A stretch of 42,079 nt of DNA from Magnetococcales bacterium. GTDB lineage: Bacteria > Pseudomonadota > Magnetococcia > Magnetococcales > JADGBX01. Below the pieces are notes generated by a model that worked only from the letters and a program-made list of their open reading frames with translations, had not been told where the DNA came from and made no database searches. Both the position numbers and the translations under genes were made by a program. Each line of letters opens with the position of its first letter. Position 1 is the first letter of the stretch. The DNA lies in assembly GCA_015231265.1 (NCBI GenBank), contig JADGBX010000011.1:1-42079 (forward strand), written 5' to 3'. This document shows positions 1-8,265 of this stretch, piece by piece.

Positions 1-2
1 AA

Positions 3-1205
3 GGTCCCAAAGGCGATACCGGCGACATTGGCCCGCAAGGGGAGAGAGGCAAGCGCGGTAAACGGGGTGAACCTGGCGAACAAGGCCCGCAAGGCATCCA
101 AGGAGAAGCGGGTTCTCAAGGCCTGCGCGGTAAACGTGGCGAACCCGGAGAGCAAGGCGAACAGGGACCCCAGGGTGAAATCGGTCCTCAAGGCGACACC
201 GGTCAACCAGGGAAACGGGGCAAACGGGGAGAAATCGGTCCTCAAGGTGAACAGGGACCTCAGGGTGAAATCGGCCCTCAAGGCGAACAGGGACCCCAGG
301 GTGAAATCGGACCCCAAGGCAAAACCGGGTCACAAGGAGAAATGGGCCCTCCGGGTCCTCAAGGAGAGTTGGGTCCACGAGGCGAGCGTGGCTCCATCGG
401 ACCACAAGGTGAAGCGGGCTCCGAGGGTCCTCCTGGTAAAACTGGACCACAGGGTGAAAAAGGCGATCAGGGTGAAAGAGGTCTCCAGGGCGTTGCCGGT
501 GAGAAAGGCCCTCAGGGCATAACAGGTGAAACCGGTCCGCAAGGCGAACAGGGTGAACCAGGACCGCAAGGAATCCCAGGTGAGCCAGGACCAGCAGGGC
601 CATCAGGAAAGCGTGGCAAACAAGGAGAGATCGGCCCCGAAGGTCCTCAGGGGTCCGAAGGTCCTCAAGGGGAACCCGGCCCGCAAGGGGAGCACGGATC
701 CAAAGGGAAGAAGGGCGATGCCAATGGGCCTCCAGGACCTCCAGGACCTCCGGGTCCCAAGGGAGATCCCGGCCCTCCAGGACCAGAAGGGCCTCAAGGC
801 CCTGCTGGGGAACGCGGTCTACGCGGCGAAACACGCGTCGTTTTTGCCAAACCCGGCCCTCCCGGCCCTCCGGGACCTCCGGGACCATCAGGACCTCCAG
901 GTCCCAAAGGCAATGACGGCACGCCAGGACAGGCAGGTCCGACAGGAGAACCCGGCGAACCCGGTCCTCCCGGCCCATCCGGCTCCGTCGGACCTCCCGG
1001 TATGTTGGGTGAGCGTGGCCGCAGTGGACCTCCGGGACCTCCGGGACCTCCAGGCCCCAAAGGCGAGCGTGGACCAGTAGGCCCGGCAGGACCGGCTGGC
1101 TCCCTTCCCCCGTCTGCACCCGAGCCTGCCAGCTCGGAACCGGAACAGGGAGAGTCCGAAGAGTCAAAATCCGCCGCATTGAAGCGATGGTTCAAACGCC
1201 CATGA
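3..1205 (+). CDS. collagen-like Gly-X-Y repeat protein (5' partial)
   Basis: The reading frame is open from the window's left edge, so the N-terminus is missing; about 400 residues are visible. Nearly all are Gly-X-Y triplets. The first two thirds are charged and Gln-rich ([14 protein letters not shown] types); the last third is rich in GPPGPPGPP. Regularity breaks twice: an extra residue at GDANG (714-728), and a nine-residue non-collagen stretch ETRVVFAKP (828-854) just before the Pro-rich part. A non-collagen tail of about 35 residues follows, acidic then basic, ending ALKRWFKRP. No membrane anchor or LPXTG motif is visible at this end. Bacterial collagen-like proteins are known to form triple helices on surfaces or filaments; localisation here is unknown because the N-terminus is absent. 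Other frames are also open, as expected from the repeats, but Gly periodicity fixes the coding frame. Confidence 0.88.
   Translation, partial: GPKGDTGDIGPQGERGKRGKRGEPGEQGPQGIQGEAGSQGLRGKRGEPGEQGEQGPQGEIGPQGDTGQPGKRGKRGEIGPQGEQGPQGEIGPQGEQGPQGEIGPQGKTGSQGEMGPPGPQGELGPRGERGSIGPQGEAGSEGPPGKTGPQGEKGDQGERGLQGVAGEKGPQGITGETGPQGEQGEPGPQGIPGEPGPAGPSGKRGKQGEIGPEGPQGSEGPQGEPGPQGEHGSKGKKGDANGPPGPPGPPGPKGDPGPPGPEGPQGPAGERGLRGETRVVFAKPGPPGPPGPPGPSGPPGPKGNDGTPGQAGPTGEPGEPGPPGPSGSVGPPGMLGERGRSGPPGPPGPPGPKGERGPVGPAGPAGSLPPSAPEPASSEPEQGESEESKSAALKRWFKRP
156..317 (+). repeat. 36-bp coding repeat in the collagen-like gene
   Basis: A 36-bp unit encoding [12 protein letters not shown] occurs at 156-191, 246-281 and 282-317; the last two are directly adjacent. 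Copies differ only at a few, mostly third, codon positions. This fits recent unit duplication, so the repeat number may vary between strains. Confidence 0.8.
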
Positions 1206-1212
1206 ACGCAAC

Positions 1213-1240
1213 GGCACGCATCCGGAGATGGGTGCGTGCC
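1213..1240 (+). terminator. stem-loop just downstream of the collagen-like gene
   Basis: An 11-bp stem with one G-U pair (1213-1223 with 1230-1240) and a 6-nt loop lies 7 bases after the stop codon. It begins GGCACGCA and closes TGCGTGCC. The usual T-run does not follow directly; a T-rich stretch starts about 20 bases later. It is a probable transcript end or 3' stabilising hairpin. Confidence 0.5.
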
Positions 1241-1308
1241 ACCCAAAACACACAACAATTTGTTTTTGTTTGTTATTTTTAAAACACCTTCAAACAAAAC
1301 GAACCCGC

Positions 1309-1337
1309 TTGACTTCCCCTGACACGCCCTGTAGCGT
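1309..1337 (+). promoter_or_regulatory. candidate sigma70-type promoter
   Basis: TTGACT (1309-1314) is followed after 17 bases by TAGCGT (1332-1337). The -35 is near consensus and the -10 is weak. Predicted transcription starts around 1344, giving a leader of about 200 nt that ends at the terminator at 1508-1541. Confidence 0.4.
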
Positions 1338-1343
1338 GAAATC

Positions 1344-1475
1344 ATGAACATTTCAGGAGACCACACTACTGCTCAATCCACGCCTCTCATGCTGCAGACC
1401 GCATGGCGAGTACGACTGCGTGCGCCTTTGACCAGTACCGTTTCGTGGCATTCTGAACGATGGCGACGACGATGA
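1344..1475 (+). CDS. possible 43-codon leader peptide
   Basis: A short ORF beginning [11 protein letters not shown] and ending [10 protein letters not shown] lies between the candidate promoter at 1309 and the intrinsic terminator at 1508. It has three Trp and nine Arg codons, four of the latter clustered at the end. No Shine-Dalgarno sequence is visible, so translation would be leaderless if it occurs. Just past its end, two alternative hairpins compete: 1458-1464 with 1482-1488, and 1468-1474 with 1483-1489. That arrangement recalls attenuation leaders. A non-coding small RNA occupying 1344-1541 is an equally good reading. Confidence 0.25.
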   Translation: MNISGDHTTAQSTPLMLQTAWRVRLRAPLTSTVSWHSERWRRR

Positions 1476-1507
1476 ACTGACCCATCGTCCTTCACCGCAT
1501 CGCTCCC

Positions 1508-1541
1508 AAAGGCCACGGAACTTTCTCCGTGGCCTTTTTTT
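1508..1541 (+). terminator. strong intrinsic terminator or attenuator before the EamA gene
   Basis: A perfect 12-bp stem (1508-1519 with 1526-1537), a 6-nt loop and a run of seven T (1535-1541). It lies upstream of the EamA start, about 200 nt after a candidate promoter. It could end a small RNA or attenuate the transporter. Confidence 0.85.
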
Positions 1542-1571
1542 ATGTGTTTCATCACTCCAGGATTGATGATC

Positions 1572-2483
1572 ATGGCTGTTGCATCCGCCTTTATCGGCGT
1601 AGTTCTTATCTGGGGCACAACCCCTCTTGCGGTTCAATGGAGTCTTGAAGGCAGCTCATTCGCCTTTGCCGTCATGGCGCGCATGGTGCTGGGTGTTGTT
1701 CTCTGTCTGACTCTTCTGCACCTCTCCGGCATCCGCCTCCCCAGACACCGCAACGCCCTGCTCACCTATACGGTTGGTGGACTCGGTATCTTCGGCGCGA
1801 TGACATCGACATATTGGAGTGCGCAGTTCATCCCCTCAGGCTGGATCTCCATTCTGTTTGGATTAAGCCCTCTGTGCACCGGCTTTTTGGCAATGGTGTG
1901 GTTGGGAGAACGGTTCGGAGGAGAACGTCTTCTCGGCACCCTCGTCAGCCTTGCCGGTCTGAGCATGATCTTCCTGCAAGGCACCTCGGACCCCTCAGGC
2001 AACACCCTCATGGGAATCTTCGGCATAGTCTTCGCCGTCTCACTCTATGCCACCAGTACAGTCTTGGTGAAGAAGCTGGGGGAAGGGATACCCGCCTTCG
2101 CCACGACCACCGGCTCTCTGATGGTCGCCGTACCGGGATTCATACTGGTCTGGGCTGTTACCGACGGCCAGTTACCGCAGGAGATTTCACCCCGTGCGTT
2201 CTGGTCCATTCTCTATCTGGGAGTGATTGCCAGCGCCATCGGCTTCACGCTCTTCTACTATGTACTGGAACAGCTTGAAGCGGGAGAGACTATGCTGATC
2301 ACTCTGATCAACCCAGTCATCGGAATATATCTCGGGACTGCGCTCAACAACGAGGCGCTGTCGATGCGCTTTATTGCCGGGACAGGCATGATTCTCTTCG
2401 GGCTGGCTATCTATCAATGGGGAGCACCGCTCCGGACACGGTTGGCCGGGTCCAAAGCTGGGAAGCTTCCTCTCACCTACTGA
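1572..2483 (+). CDS. EamA/DMT-family transporter
   Basis: About 303 residues, highly hydrophobic, with roughly ten membrane segments in two homologous halves, the EamA (drug/metabolite transporter) layout. Such inner-membrane proteins export amino acids and other small metabolites; the substrate here cannot be read from sequence. The first half has the WGTTPLAVQWS motif of the family and the second half the typical YYVLEQLEAGETMLITLINPV-like region. ATGs at 1542 and 1566 are in frame, but 1542 sits in the T-run of the terminator. The ATG at 1572 has an AGGA at a better distance, so it is preferred. The gene stands alone, with a bidirectional terminator after it and a possible attenuator before it. 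Confidence 0.85.
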   Translation: MAVASAFIGVVLIWGTTPLAVQWSLEGSSFAFAVMARMVLGVVLCLTLLHLSGIRLPRHRNALLTYTVGGLGIFGAMTSTYWSAQFIPSGWISILFGLSPLCTGFLAMVWLGERFGGERLLGTLVSLAGLSMIFLQGTSDPSGNTLMGIFGIVFAVSLYATSTVLVKKLGEGIPAFATTTGSLMVAVPGFILVWAVTDGQLPQEISPRAFWSILYLGVIASAIGFTLFYYVLEQLEAGETMLITLINPVIGIYLGTALNNEALSMRFIAGTGMILFGLAIYQWGAPLRTRLAGSKAGKLPLTY

Positions 2484-2497
2484 CCTCTTCACATGTC

Positions 2498-2528
2498 GGA
2501 GCGGGATGGGATATTTCCGTCCCGCTCC
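2498..2528. terminator. bidirectional hairpin between convergent genes
   Basis: The inverted repeat GGAGCGGGA (2498-2506) / TCCCGCTCC (2520-2528) lies in the 55-base gap between the EamA gene and the converging glycosyltransferase gene. It probably ends transcription from one or both sides, although T-runs are poor. Confidence 0.55.
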
Positions 2529-2538
2529 AACCGTGAAA

Positions 2539-3822
2539 TCATCGCGCCGTACTATTCAACAGAGTGGCCAACTCTCCCGTGGCCGAACGGCGTGAGAAAC
2601 GCTGAACATGATCAATCGGAGGCAGCGTGAAGGTTCCTCCGTCAAGACGATCCAAGAACGCAACGGTTGTTCGACCAATAGCGTCCACGTCGCCCAAAGG
2701 TGCCATGAGATCAAAACCGGCCGCTCGTAACAACGCTGCGGTATCCCCGGATACACCAACGAAAGGCAAGATGGGAAGACGGGCACGAAAATACTCGAAC
2801 AGCTTGGCGGGCACCATATGGTCGAAACCATCCCCCTGGAAGAGCAGCAGCCCGTCTGCCTGCTGCATCTCCTGCAGCGCCTCATCATAGGGAATGAGCG
2901 GCTTCAGATGGACAAGACCATCCAGACCGAGCTCTGAAATCCTCGGTCGCAGTACGTCGTCCAGAGCGGTTGCGCGCAACGTAACTTGCAGACGAGCGGC
3001 ATCGATTTTCCCGGCCTGTTTCAACCGGGAAAGTGCGACAAGAAAGAGCGAAGGATCCCGAGATTCAACACCGGGATAGAGCCGTCCACTATGCACCAGA
3101 TGCAGTGGACCGGAACGATCACGACGCGGGTTCGGCCCCTCTTCTTGCAGTGGCGTGGAGAAGTCGGCTTCATCGTAACCGTTGAAAACAACGGACCATC
3201 GATCGTGAGACGCTTCAGGATAGCGCTCGCTGTAGAGACGGTGAATGCCGGGATTGGCCACCACCACCCGATCGGCAGAACGCAGGAAACGGGGTTCCAA
3301 ACGGGAGAATAGCCAGCGTACCCAGCGATCTGCCGGCCAGTCGTGAATGATCATGGCATCACGAAAATCGGCCACCCACGGCAACCCTGAGAGACGGCTG
3401 AGGGTCGCAGCAATCAGATGCGAAGAGGCGATGGGATAGGTGGACCAAATCACCCGAGGGCGATGCCGACGAATCATGCGCATTCCCGAGATCACCCCTC
3501 CCAACCACCAGGAGGACCAGCGATCCGGCAGAGCCGTCACCCGGAGATAGCGCCCCTTCAGTGAAAAATGGCGAACCGCATCCAGAGCAAAAGCGCGTTT
3601 GACCGCAACTGAGTCGGGAATCTCCGCCATCTGCCGGTCGGAGAGTTCCGGATAGGCGCGCGCATTGGCCGACAATACCAGAGGCTGCCAACCGAACTCC
3701 GGCAAATAGCGGACGAATTTCAACGTGCGTTGGGTGCCGCTGAAGCCATGGGCCGGGGGAAAATGGAACGCCACCATCAGAACCGATGGGGCCTCTTTGT
3801 TGATCTGAGTATGGTCAGACAT
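2539..3822 (-). CDS. glycosyltransferase family 4-like protein
   Basis: 427 residues with the two-Rossmann GT-B layout. The N-terminal domain starts VLMVAFHFPPAHGFSGTQR, the glycine-containing acceptor-side loop usual in GT4 enzymes. The central VFNGYDEADF segment marks the start of the donor-binding domain. A late AKLFEYFRARLPIL stretch matches the E-x7-E-like donor region. Enzymes of this type transfer a sugar from a nucleotide-sugar donor on the cytoplasmic side during surface polysaccharide or glycolipid synthesis; sugar and acceptor are not predictable. It follows the deacetylase-like gene by 12 bases on the same strand, so the two are probably co-transcribed. Confidence 0.85.
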   Translation of the reverse strand: MSDHTQINKEAPSVLMVAFHFPPAHGFSGTQRTLKFVRYLPEFGWQPLVLSANARAYPELSDRQMAEIPDSVAVKRAFALDAVRHFSLKGRYLRVTALPDRWSSWWLGGVISGMRMIRRHRPRVIWSTYPIASSHLIAATLSRLSGLPWVADFRDAMIIHDWPADRWVRWLFSRLEPRFLRSADRVVVANPGIHRLYSERYPEASHDRWSVVFNGYDEADFSTPLQEEGPNPRRDRSGPLHLVHSGRLYPGVESRDPSLFLVALSRLKQAGKIDAARLQVTLRATALDDVLRPRISELGLDGLVHLKPLIPYDEALQEMQQADGLLLFQGDGFDHMVPAKLFEYFRARLPILPFVGVSGDTAALLRAAGFDLMAPLGDVDAIGRTTVAFLDRLDGGTFTLPPIDHVQRFSRRSATGELATLLNSTAR

Positions 3823-3834
3823 GGATAGCCATTG

Positions 3835-4845
3835 TCAGGCGGTCTGCTTCCGATTGATGCGTTCGATATCCTGACGCACCTCTGGGGGGGTTGATGCCAC
3901 TCCCCCGAACTCCTTTAGAAAAAACTCCAGATAGTTCTTGATCCGATCCAGAAAGTGGTGCAACTCATCATCGGTACCAACGTGTGGCGTGCATCCCGGC
4001 TTGAGCGAGGTTGAGTGAAAACTCATGACGAAAACCCTGACACCCTGCTGATAGAGCACTTCGGTAATCAATGTCATCTCCGCCAGCGAGAACCCTTCCG
4101 GAGAGAGGCGAATGCAGTTAACCGCACCCACCTTGGCCAACAGTTTGGGCAACCGGGTCCAACGCAGCACGGGGTGAGAAGCGACATCGAACAGTTCCCG
4201 TGACATCCGGCCGGCATACCCCACATACGCCCCCGTATTGGGGAGTCCAAGGATGTTCTGATCCGGGCCACAGAGATAGGGGTGATTGGAAAAGCCGGAA
4301 AAATCCGGACCCATGTGCACCCGATAATCAAAGGGGGGCGCGGCACTGATATCGACAGTGTAGCCCAACTCTGCAAGGATCGACGGAGTATTTGAGCCGA
4401 TCCCGAATCGACCCGCCTTGTAGATGGTGGGGCGCTGACCGAAACTGCTCTCGATGGTCTCGGTCAGTGTGATCAATTTGGCGGCTTCCAGACGTCTGGG
4501 AAGGTTGCCTGGAAAGGAGTTTTTAGCTGTAATATCCTCTTCATGAGGCGGTGAGACCCATGGATGGAGATGCGCCCCGACCAGTGCTTTACCTGCTTCG
4601 GTAAACCCTTTCAGTTGCGAATACCCCCTCTCCTGAGAAGCAACGGGATAGTCCACGACATAGACGGGTCGCAGTTGATAGGCTTCAAACAGTTTCTGCG
4701 CCCGCGCCACCCGCCGCAGCGCCCGCACTTCGATCGCCTGACGGTTGAAGGTCTGATTCCAGTCGTACTCCTCCTCAGTGTCCACCACCACGATCAGTCG
4801 AGGTGGAACACCTTCCGGCATCCTGATCTCTTTTCTATCGATCAT
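3835..4845 (-). CDS. polysaccharide deacetylase-like protein (WalW type)
   Basis: 336 residues. The N-terminus carries VVVDTEEEYDW (D22, E24), and residues 90-100 carry GAHLHPWVSPP (H92, H94), the acidic and His metal-site elements of NodB/CE4-like proteins of the WalW subgroup. YKAGRFG near residue 145 is also typical. Members are thought to be metal-dependent de-N-acetylases of polysaccharide, but WalW proteins are poorly characterised. No signal peptide is seen, so it is cytoplasmic or acts on lipid-linked intermediates. An AGGGGG stretch precedes the ATG by about 10 bases. It is the first gene of a two-gene unit with the downstream GT4. Confidence 0.75.
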   Translation of the reverse strand: MIDRKEIRMPEGVPPRLIVVVDTEEEYDWNQTFNRQAIEVRALRRVARAQKLFEAYQLRPVYVVDYPVASQERGYSQLKGFTEAGKALVGAHLHPWVSPPHEEDITAKNSFPGNLPRRLEAAKLITLTETIESSFGQRPTIYKAGRFGIGSNTPSILAELGYTVDISAAPPFDYRVHMGPDFSGFSNHPYLCGPDQNILGLPNTGAYVGYAGRMSRELFDVASHPVLRWTRLPKLLAKVGAVNCIRLSPEGFSLAEMTLITEVLYQQGVRVFVMSFHSTSLKPGCTPHVGTDDELHHFLDRIKNYLEFFLKEFGGVASTPPEVRQDIERINRKQTA

Positions 4846-5175
4846 CGTTCACTTGCCCCCTCTGAACAGACCACTCTGAACACGAATCAACAATCGGATA
4901 CCGCCTTCATCTGCCCCGTTCGGATGAGTGCACAGACCAGAGTGATTCTCACTCCTCATGTGAATACTGCATGCAACTCCCCCTTGCCGTACCACATCAG
5001 GGTGTCAGTATAGATCAATTCGACCTCTATTTCGCCTCTGGATGCATGTTTGGGTGATTTTCCTGTGCAGCATCGTGCATGATGGTATGCGTACACGGGG
5101 AAGATTTGAGAGCACTACTCATTTGAGGAAAGGGAACCATCGCATTGATGGCGGCCGCGTCACGGGAGGGGGAGG
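4846..5175. other. divergent intergenic region, no gene seen
   Basis: These 330 bases separate the minus-strand deacetylase-like gene from the plus-strand glycosyltransferase and should hold promoters for both. I see no convincing -35/-10 pair, operator palindrome or RNA fold. Purine-rich GGGAGG (about 5164-5169) serves as ribosome binding site for the gene at 5176. Confidence 0.4.
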
Positions 5176-6261
5176 ATGCGTATTCTGGCACTTGGCAATC
5201 TGGTGTTTGCCCAGGAGTTGCGGGATCTCGGACACGAGGTGATCACCTGCGCCTTCGGTCCACAGATGAAGACCGGACTCTTCGGTCCCGGCGTGAAACA
5301 GGGAGATTTCGGATCGGGATCGAACATCCATCTGCCCAGCGCCCCAGTTCCCATCAGCCAGATTATCAAAGCGCTCTCTCCCTGGAGACCGGATGCGGTT
5401 CTTCTGGGGGATGGCAGTACATTTCCTCTCTTTCCGGGTCTGGAGCTTCTTCCAGTCCCGCTGCTCTGGTTCGCCATGGATTCGCACATCCACCACAACT
5501 GGCACCCGGACTACGCTGCTGTATTCGACCGCATCGTGGTTGCCCAAAAAGCGTTTGTTCCCAATTATCTCCGTGATCCGGATCGACAGAAAGTGCGTTG
5601 GCTGCCACTCTTCGCCCACGCCGATTACGATCGTCCCTTACAATTGGAACGTATCCTGGGGCTCACCTTTGTCGGAACGCTGGACCCTGCTCTCAACCCC
5701 GAACGCGTCGCATTTATCCAGGCACTACAGAATCGGATCGATGTCACGGTCATAACCGGGGACTATACGGAACTCTACAACCGATCGAGAGTCGTTCTGA
5801 ATCAATCCGTCGCCGGAGAGCTCAATTTCCGAACATTTGAGGCGATGGCGTGCGGCGCTCTACTCTTGACGGAGAAGAGCGACAACGGTCTTGAGGCACT
5901 GTTTAAGGATCGGGAGGAGCTGGTGCTCTATCGCCGTGGTGACGCTCTCGATGCCGCAGCCAAAGCGCAGATTCTTCTGGAGAACGACACGTTACGCACT
6001 CGAATTGCCGCGTCCGGCTGCCAACAGGTGCATGCTGCCCATACCAGTCGTCATCGAGCCGAAGAGATCATCTCGATATTGAAGGATCCTGCACTTGAAC
6101 ACGCTGTTCGGAAACGAAGAGAGGATAGTGCGACGATTCAGTCACACCTCTGTAGGGTCTACGACCAAGCGGCACGTGTTCATCGTGATCAGAACCACCC
6201 AAGTGCCGATCTCTACGAACAGTTCTCCATACTGGCCCGAAAGCAGGTTGAGGCGTCATAA
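5176..6261 (+). CDS. CgeB-like glycosyltransferase (GT1-type C-terminal domain)
   Basis: 361 residues. It begins MRILALGNLVFAQELRDLGH and has a GT-B-like organisation. The C-terminal half contains VVLNQSVAGELNFRTFEAMA followed by CGALLLTEKSDNG, the pattern of the 'glycosyl transferases group 1' domain in CgeB/DUF3880-type proteins. The sequence after residue about 310 is charged and helical. GGGAGG lies 6 bases before the ATG. Together with the divergent deacetylase and GT4 genes it suggests a small glycan-modification locus. Donor and acceptor are unknown. Confidence 0.75.
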   Translation: MRILALGNLVFAQELRDLGHEVITCAFGPQMKTGLFGPGVKQGDFGSGSNIHLPSAPVPISQIIKALSPWRPDAVLLGDGSTFPLFPGLELLPVPLLWFAMDSHIHHNWHPDYAAVFDRIVVAQKAFVPNYLRDPDRQKVRWLPLFAHADYDRPLQLERILGLTFVGTLDPALNPERVAFIQALQNRIDVTVITGDYTELYNRSRVVLNQSVAGELNFRTFEAMACGALLLTEKSDNGLEALFKDREELVLYRRGDALDAAAKAQILLENDTLRTRIAASGCQQVHAAHTSRHRAEEIISILKDPALEHAVRKRREDSATIQSHLCRVYDQAARVHRDQNHPSADLYEQFSILARKQVEAS

Positions 6262-6293
6262 GATATCTGGCATTAGGGCGTGTCCTAGCATAA

Positions 6294-6333
6294 AAAAAGA
6301 GAGCACCGAAGGCACGGCACTCTCTCTCTTTTT
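6294..6333. terminator. bidirectional terminator between convergent genes
   Basis: AAAAAGAGAG (6294-6303) pairs with CTCTCTTTTT (6324-6333), giving A- and T-runs on both strands. The central loop is large (20 nt). It separates the glycosyltransferase from the converging glycine-zipper gene. Confidence 0.6.
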
Positions 6334-6385
6334 GAGACTTACGCCAGGGTATTCATCCCCTTACGCATGGCACGTCGAGGCGTCT

Positions 6386-6958
6386 TCAATAAAGCGGTGT
6401 CACCTGGCGATAGGTGTAAGAGGTTGTGGTCTGTTGATACGGCTGCTGATAAACCTGTTGCTGGTAGACCGGCTGTGGTTGCGCGTAGAACGGACGCACG
6501 GGCTGTGGCTGCTGAATCACGACCTGGATGCGACGGGGCTGCTGATAGACCGGCTGCTGCTGCACCGGCTGAAACCGTACGCGAGTCATCGTCTGCATGC
6601 CGGGATAGTGGGGTTGCTGGACAACGATCACCCGCCGTGGCGCCGGACGGGCTGCCGCGACGGCACTGTCCTGGGCGGAACCGACCACATAACCCAGAGC
6701 GCCACCGACACCGGCACCGATCAGGGCGTGGCTGGCCACCTCACTCTTGTGAGGGGCGAGAAATCCCCCGACCACACCGCCCACCAGAGCGGATGTACCG
6801 GCTTTCTCTGCTGCGTGGCTGCTCCTGTTGGATGAGCCCCACCACGGTCCCCACCCATCAGTCGAGTGAGACAGAAACCCTCCTGCGTTGGCCTGACCGC
6901 TCCAGAGCAAAGGCGTGATCACGGCTGCCAGAGCCGCTAACTGTGCTGCCTTCTTCAT
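6386..6958 (-). CDS. exported glycine-zipper protein with a Gln/Pro-rich tail
   Basis: 190 residues. Signal peptide MKKAAQLAALAAVITPLLWS ending QANA. Residues about 52-95 hold a glycine zipper (ALVGGVVGGFLA and ALIGAGVGGALGYVVG), a pattern of membrane-inserting segments common in outer-membrane proteins. From about residue 110 the chain is low-complexity and dominated by QQP, VYQQP and QPV units, ending TSYTYRQVTPLY. No lipobox Cys is seen. GGGAG lies about 10 bases before the ATG. The role is unknown; an envelope structural or surface-interaction function is possible. Confidence 0.75.
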   Translation of the reverse strand: MKKAAQLAALAAVITPLLWSGQANAGGFLSHSTDGWGPWWGSSNRSSHAAEKAGTSALVGGVVGGFLAPHKSEVASHALIGAGVGGALGYVVGSAQDSAVAAARPAPRRVIVVQQPHYPGMQTMTRVRFQPVQQQPVYQQPRRIQVVIQQPQPVRPFYAQPQPVYQQQVYQQPYQQTTTSYTYRQVTPLY

Positions 6959-7115
6959 GGTGATAATCTCCCTTATCTACGTCCTGTCGTCTTGGATGGC
7001 ATCATTAAAATCAGGCTCTCCGCACCTCAAAAGTGAGGTTCCCGTGGATTTATTATCGGTTTTTCCTTAGAATTCGCCAGAGAAATTTTTCTTTCGCACC
7101 CAACTCGGTGTCACC

Positions 7116-7739
7116 ATGGACAAGATCATACCGCCTGCACGCCCAGTATCCTTCTGGAAGGGACTCGTTCTCTTCTATTTGATTTTCCTGGTTGTCTTCT
7201 TTGCAGCAACGCCGTTTCTCACCTTCATGCTCTATTGGGAGACCGATCTCAGTACCAGCATGTTGCCGGAGCTGATCGGTTTCTGTCTGCAGGGTGGATT
7301 TCTGGTTCTGGTCTTCGCACTTTACGAACGACGCTCTCTCAACGAGGTCAAAAGCGAACGCAAATACGCCTTGCGCACCTTCCTGGCCGGTTTCATCCGT
7401 GGATCGCTCACCTCCGATGCTGGACTGCTTACCGAAGAGAACTCAGCCCTCTGGCACACGCCGGAAGCTCTGGAAAGGGAGGCCAACCGCATGCAGGTGG
7501 AAGGGGTGAACGAGACAATCCTGAGCCGCGCCGTCGAAAAAGCGAACCAGGAAGTGACCTCCATGGAGTCACTCACCGGTGTTGCAGCACAGATCGACCA
7601 CCGCCACCTGGAAGCGTGGATGAACATCATCGCCCAGGTCAGAACGTTGAAGCGGGCTGAAACACAGGAGACACAGCAGGAAGCCAGCATCGCCCTTCTG
7701 CGCGCCATCGCCAAATTCGAGGAACTCACCTCTCTGTAA
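7116..7739 (+). CDS. hypothetical protein with two N-terminal membrane segments
   Basis: 207 residues, family not recognised. Membrane helices at about 15-38 (LVLFYLIFLVVFFAATPFLT) and 50-67 (ELIGFCLQGGFLVLVFAL) are followed by a charged, largely helical cytoplasmic region of about 140 residues with several Glu-rich stretches. The Shine-Dalgarno sequence is weak. A second unrecognised gene starts 24 bases after its stop, so the two probably form a unit. The shape suggests a membrane-tethered coiled-coil or scaffold protein, which is only inference. Confidence 0.65.
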   Translation: MDKIIPPARPVSFWKGLVLFYLIFLVVFFAATPFLTFMLYWETDLSTSMLPELIGFCLQGGFLVLVFALYERRSLNEVKSERKYALRTFLAGFIRGSLTSDAGLLTEENSALWHTPEALEREANRMQVEGVNETILSRAVEKANQEVTSMESLTGVAAQIDHRHLEAWMNIIAQVRTLKRAETQETQQEASIALLRAIAKFEELTSL

Positions 7740-7763
7740 CATGACAACGACCGAACCCCATCT

Positions 7764-8063
7764 ATGAGCATCGAAGAGACTCCCGGTTCCGATGTCTGCC
7801 CCTCCGGTGAAGAGGTTGAGGCGTTTCATGGCCGTATTTTCGACGGTCTTCTCGACGCCTATAACGAGCAGACTGCCCACGCCCGAACCCTGACGGCCCG
7901 ACCGCCTGAAGAGTTGGATAAAGACGATCACACCTTTCTCCAACTCTATAAAACGCTCTCCGATGGCTTGCCGACACTCAAGAGCCCGGAGCTTACCTAT
8001 GATCAGAAATATGCCCTTGCCCAGAAACTACAGAACGCTCTGATGGAGATGGAGCTCCTTTGA
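7764..8063 (+). CDS. small acidic hypothetical protein
   Basis: 99 residues, acidic, soluble, predicted mostly helical; begins MSIEETPGSDVCPSGEEVEA and ends NALMEMELL. No recognised domain. It lies 24 bases after the two-helix membrane protein gene and is likely translated from the same message. The 170-200 AT-rich bases after it contain a weak inverted repeat (8088-8094 / 8123-8129) that could be a transcript end. Confidence 0.6.
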   Translation: MSIEETPGSDVCPSGEEVEAFHGRIFDGLLDAYNEQTAHARTLTARPPEELDKDDHTFLQLYKTLSDGLPTLKSPELTYDQKYALAQKLQNALMEMELL

Positions 8064-8265
8064 ACCGGGCGGACAGTTTTTGACACAAGCATCTAAAAAC
8101 CAACACATCAGGATTTATCATAAGATGCTGTTATCTTTTAAAATATAATAAACCCTTGATCACCCTCCCTATTTAACGCTAGCATGTAGTGTTTTTTATT
8201 ACCTTTTTGTCGCGAATTTCATGACCTACTGACGTTTGATATCTCACCTGTTCTGGAACCGGGCG

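Noticed and set aside
28-522. Lys/Arg/Val-rich ORF in another frame of the collagen-like gene
   Set aside because: It is a by-product of the repetitive GGN codons; no ribosome site, and the Gly-X-Y frame is clearly coding.
342-1205. Collagen-like gene starting at the in-frame ATG at 342
   Set aside because: The same Gly-X-Y frame is open without a stop back to base 3, so the ATG is internal.
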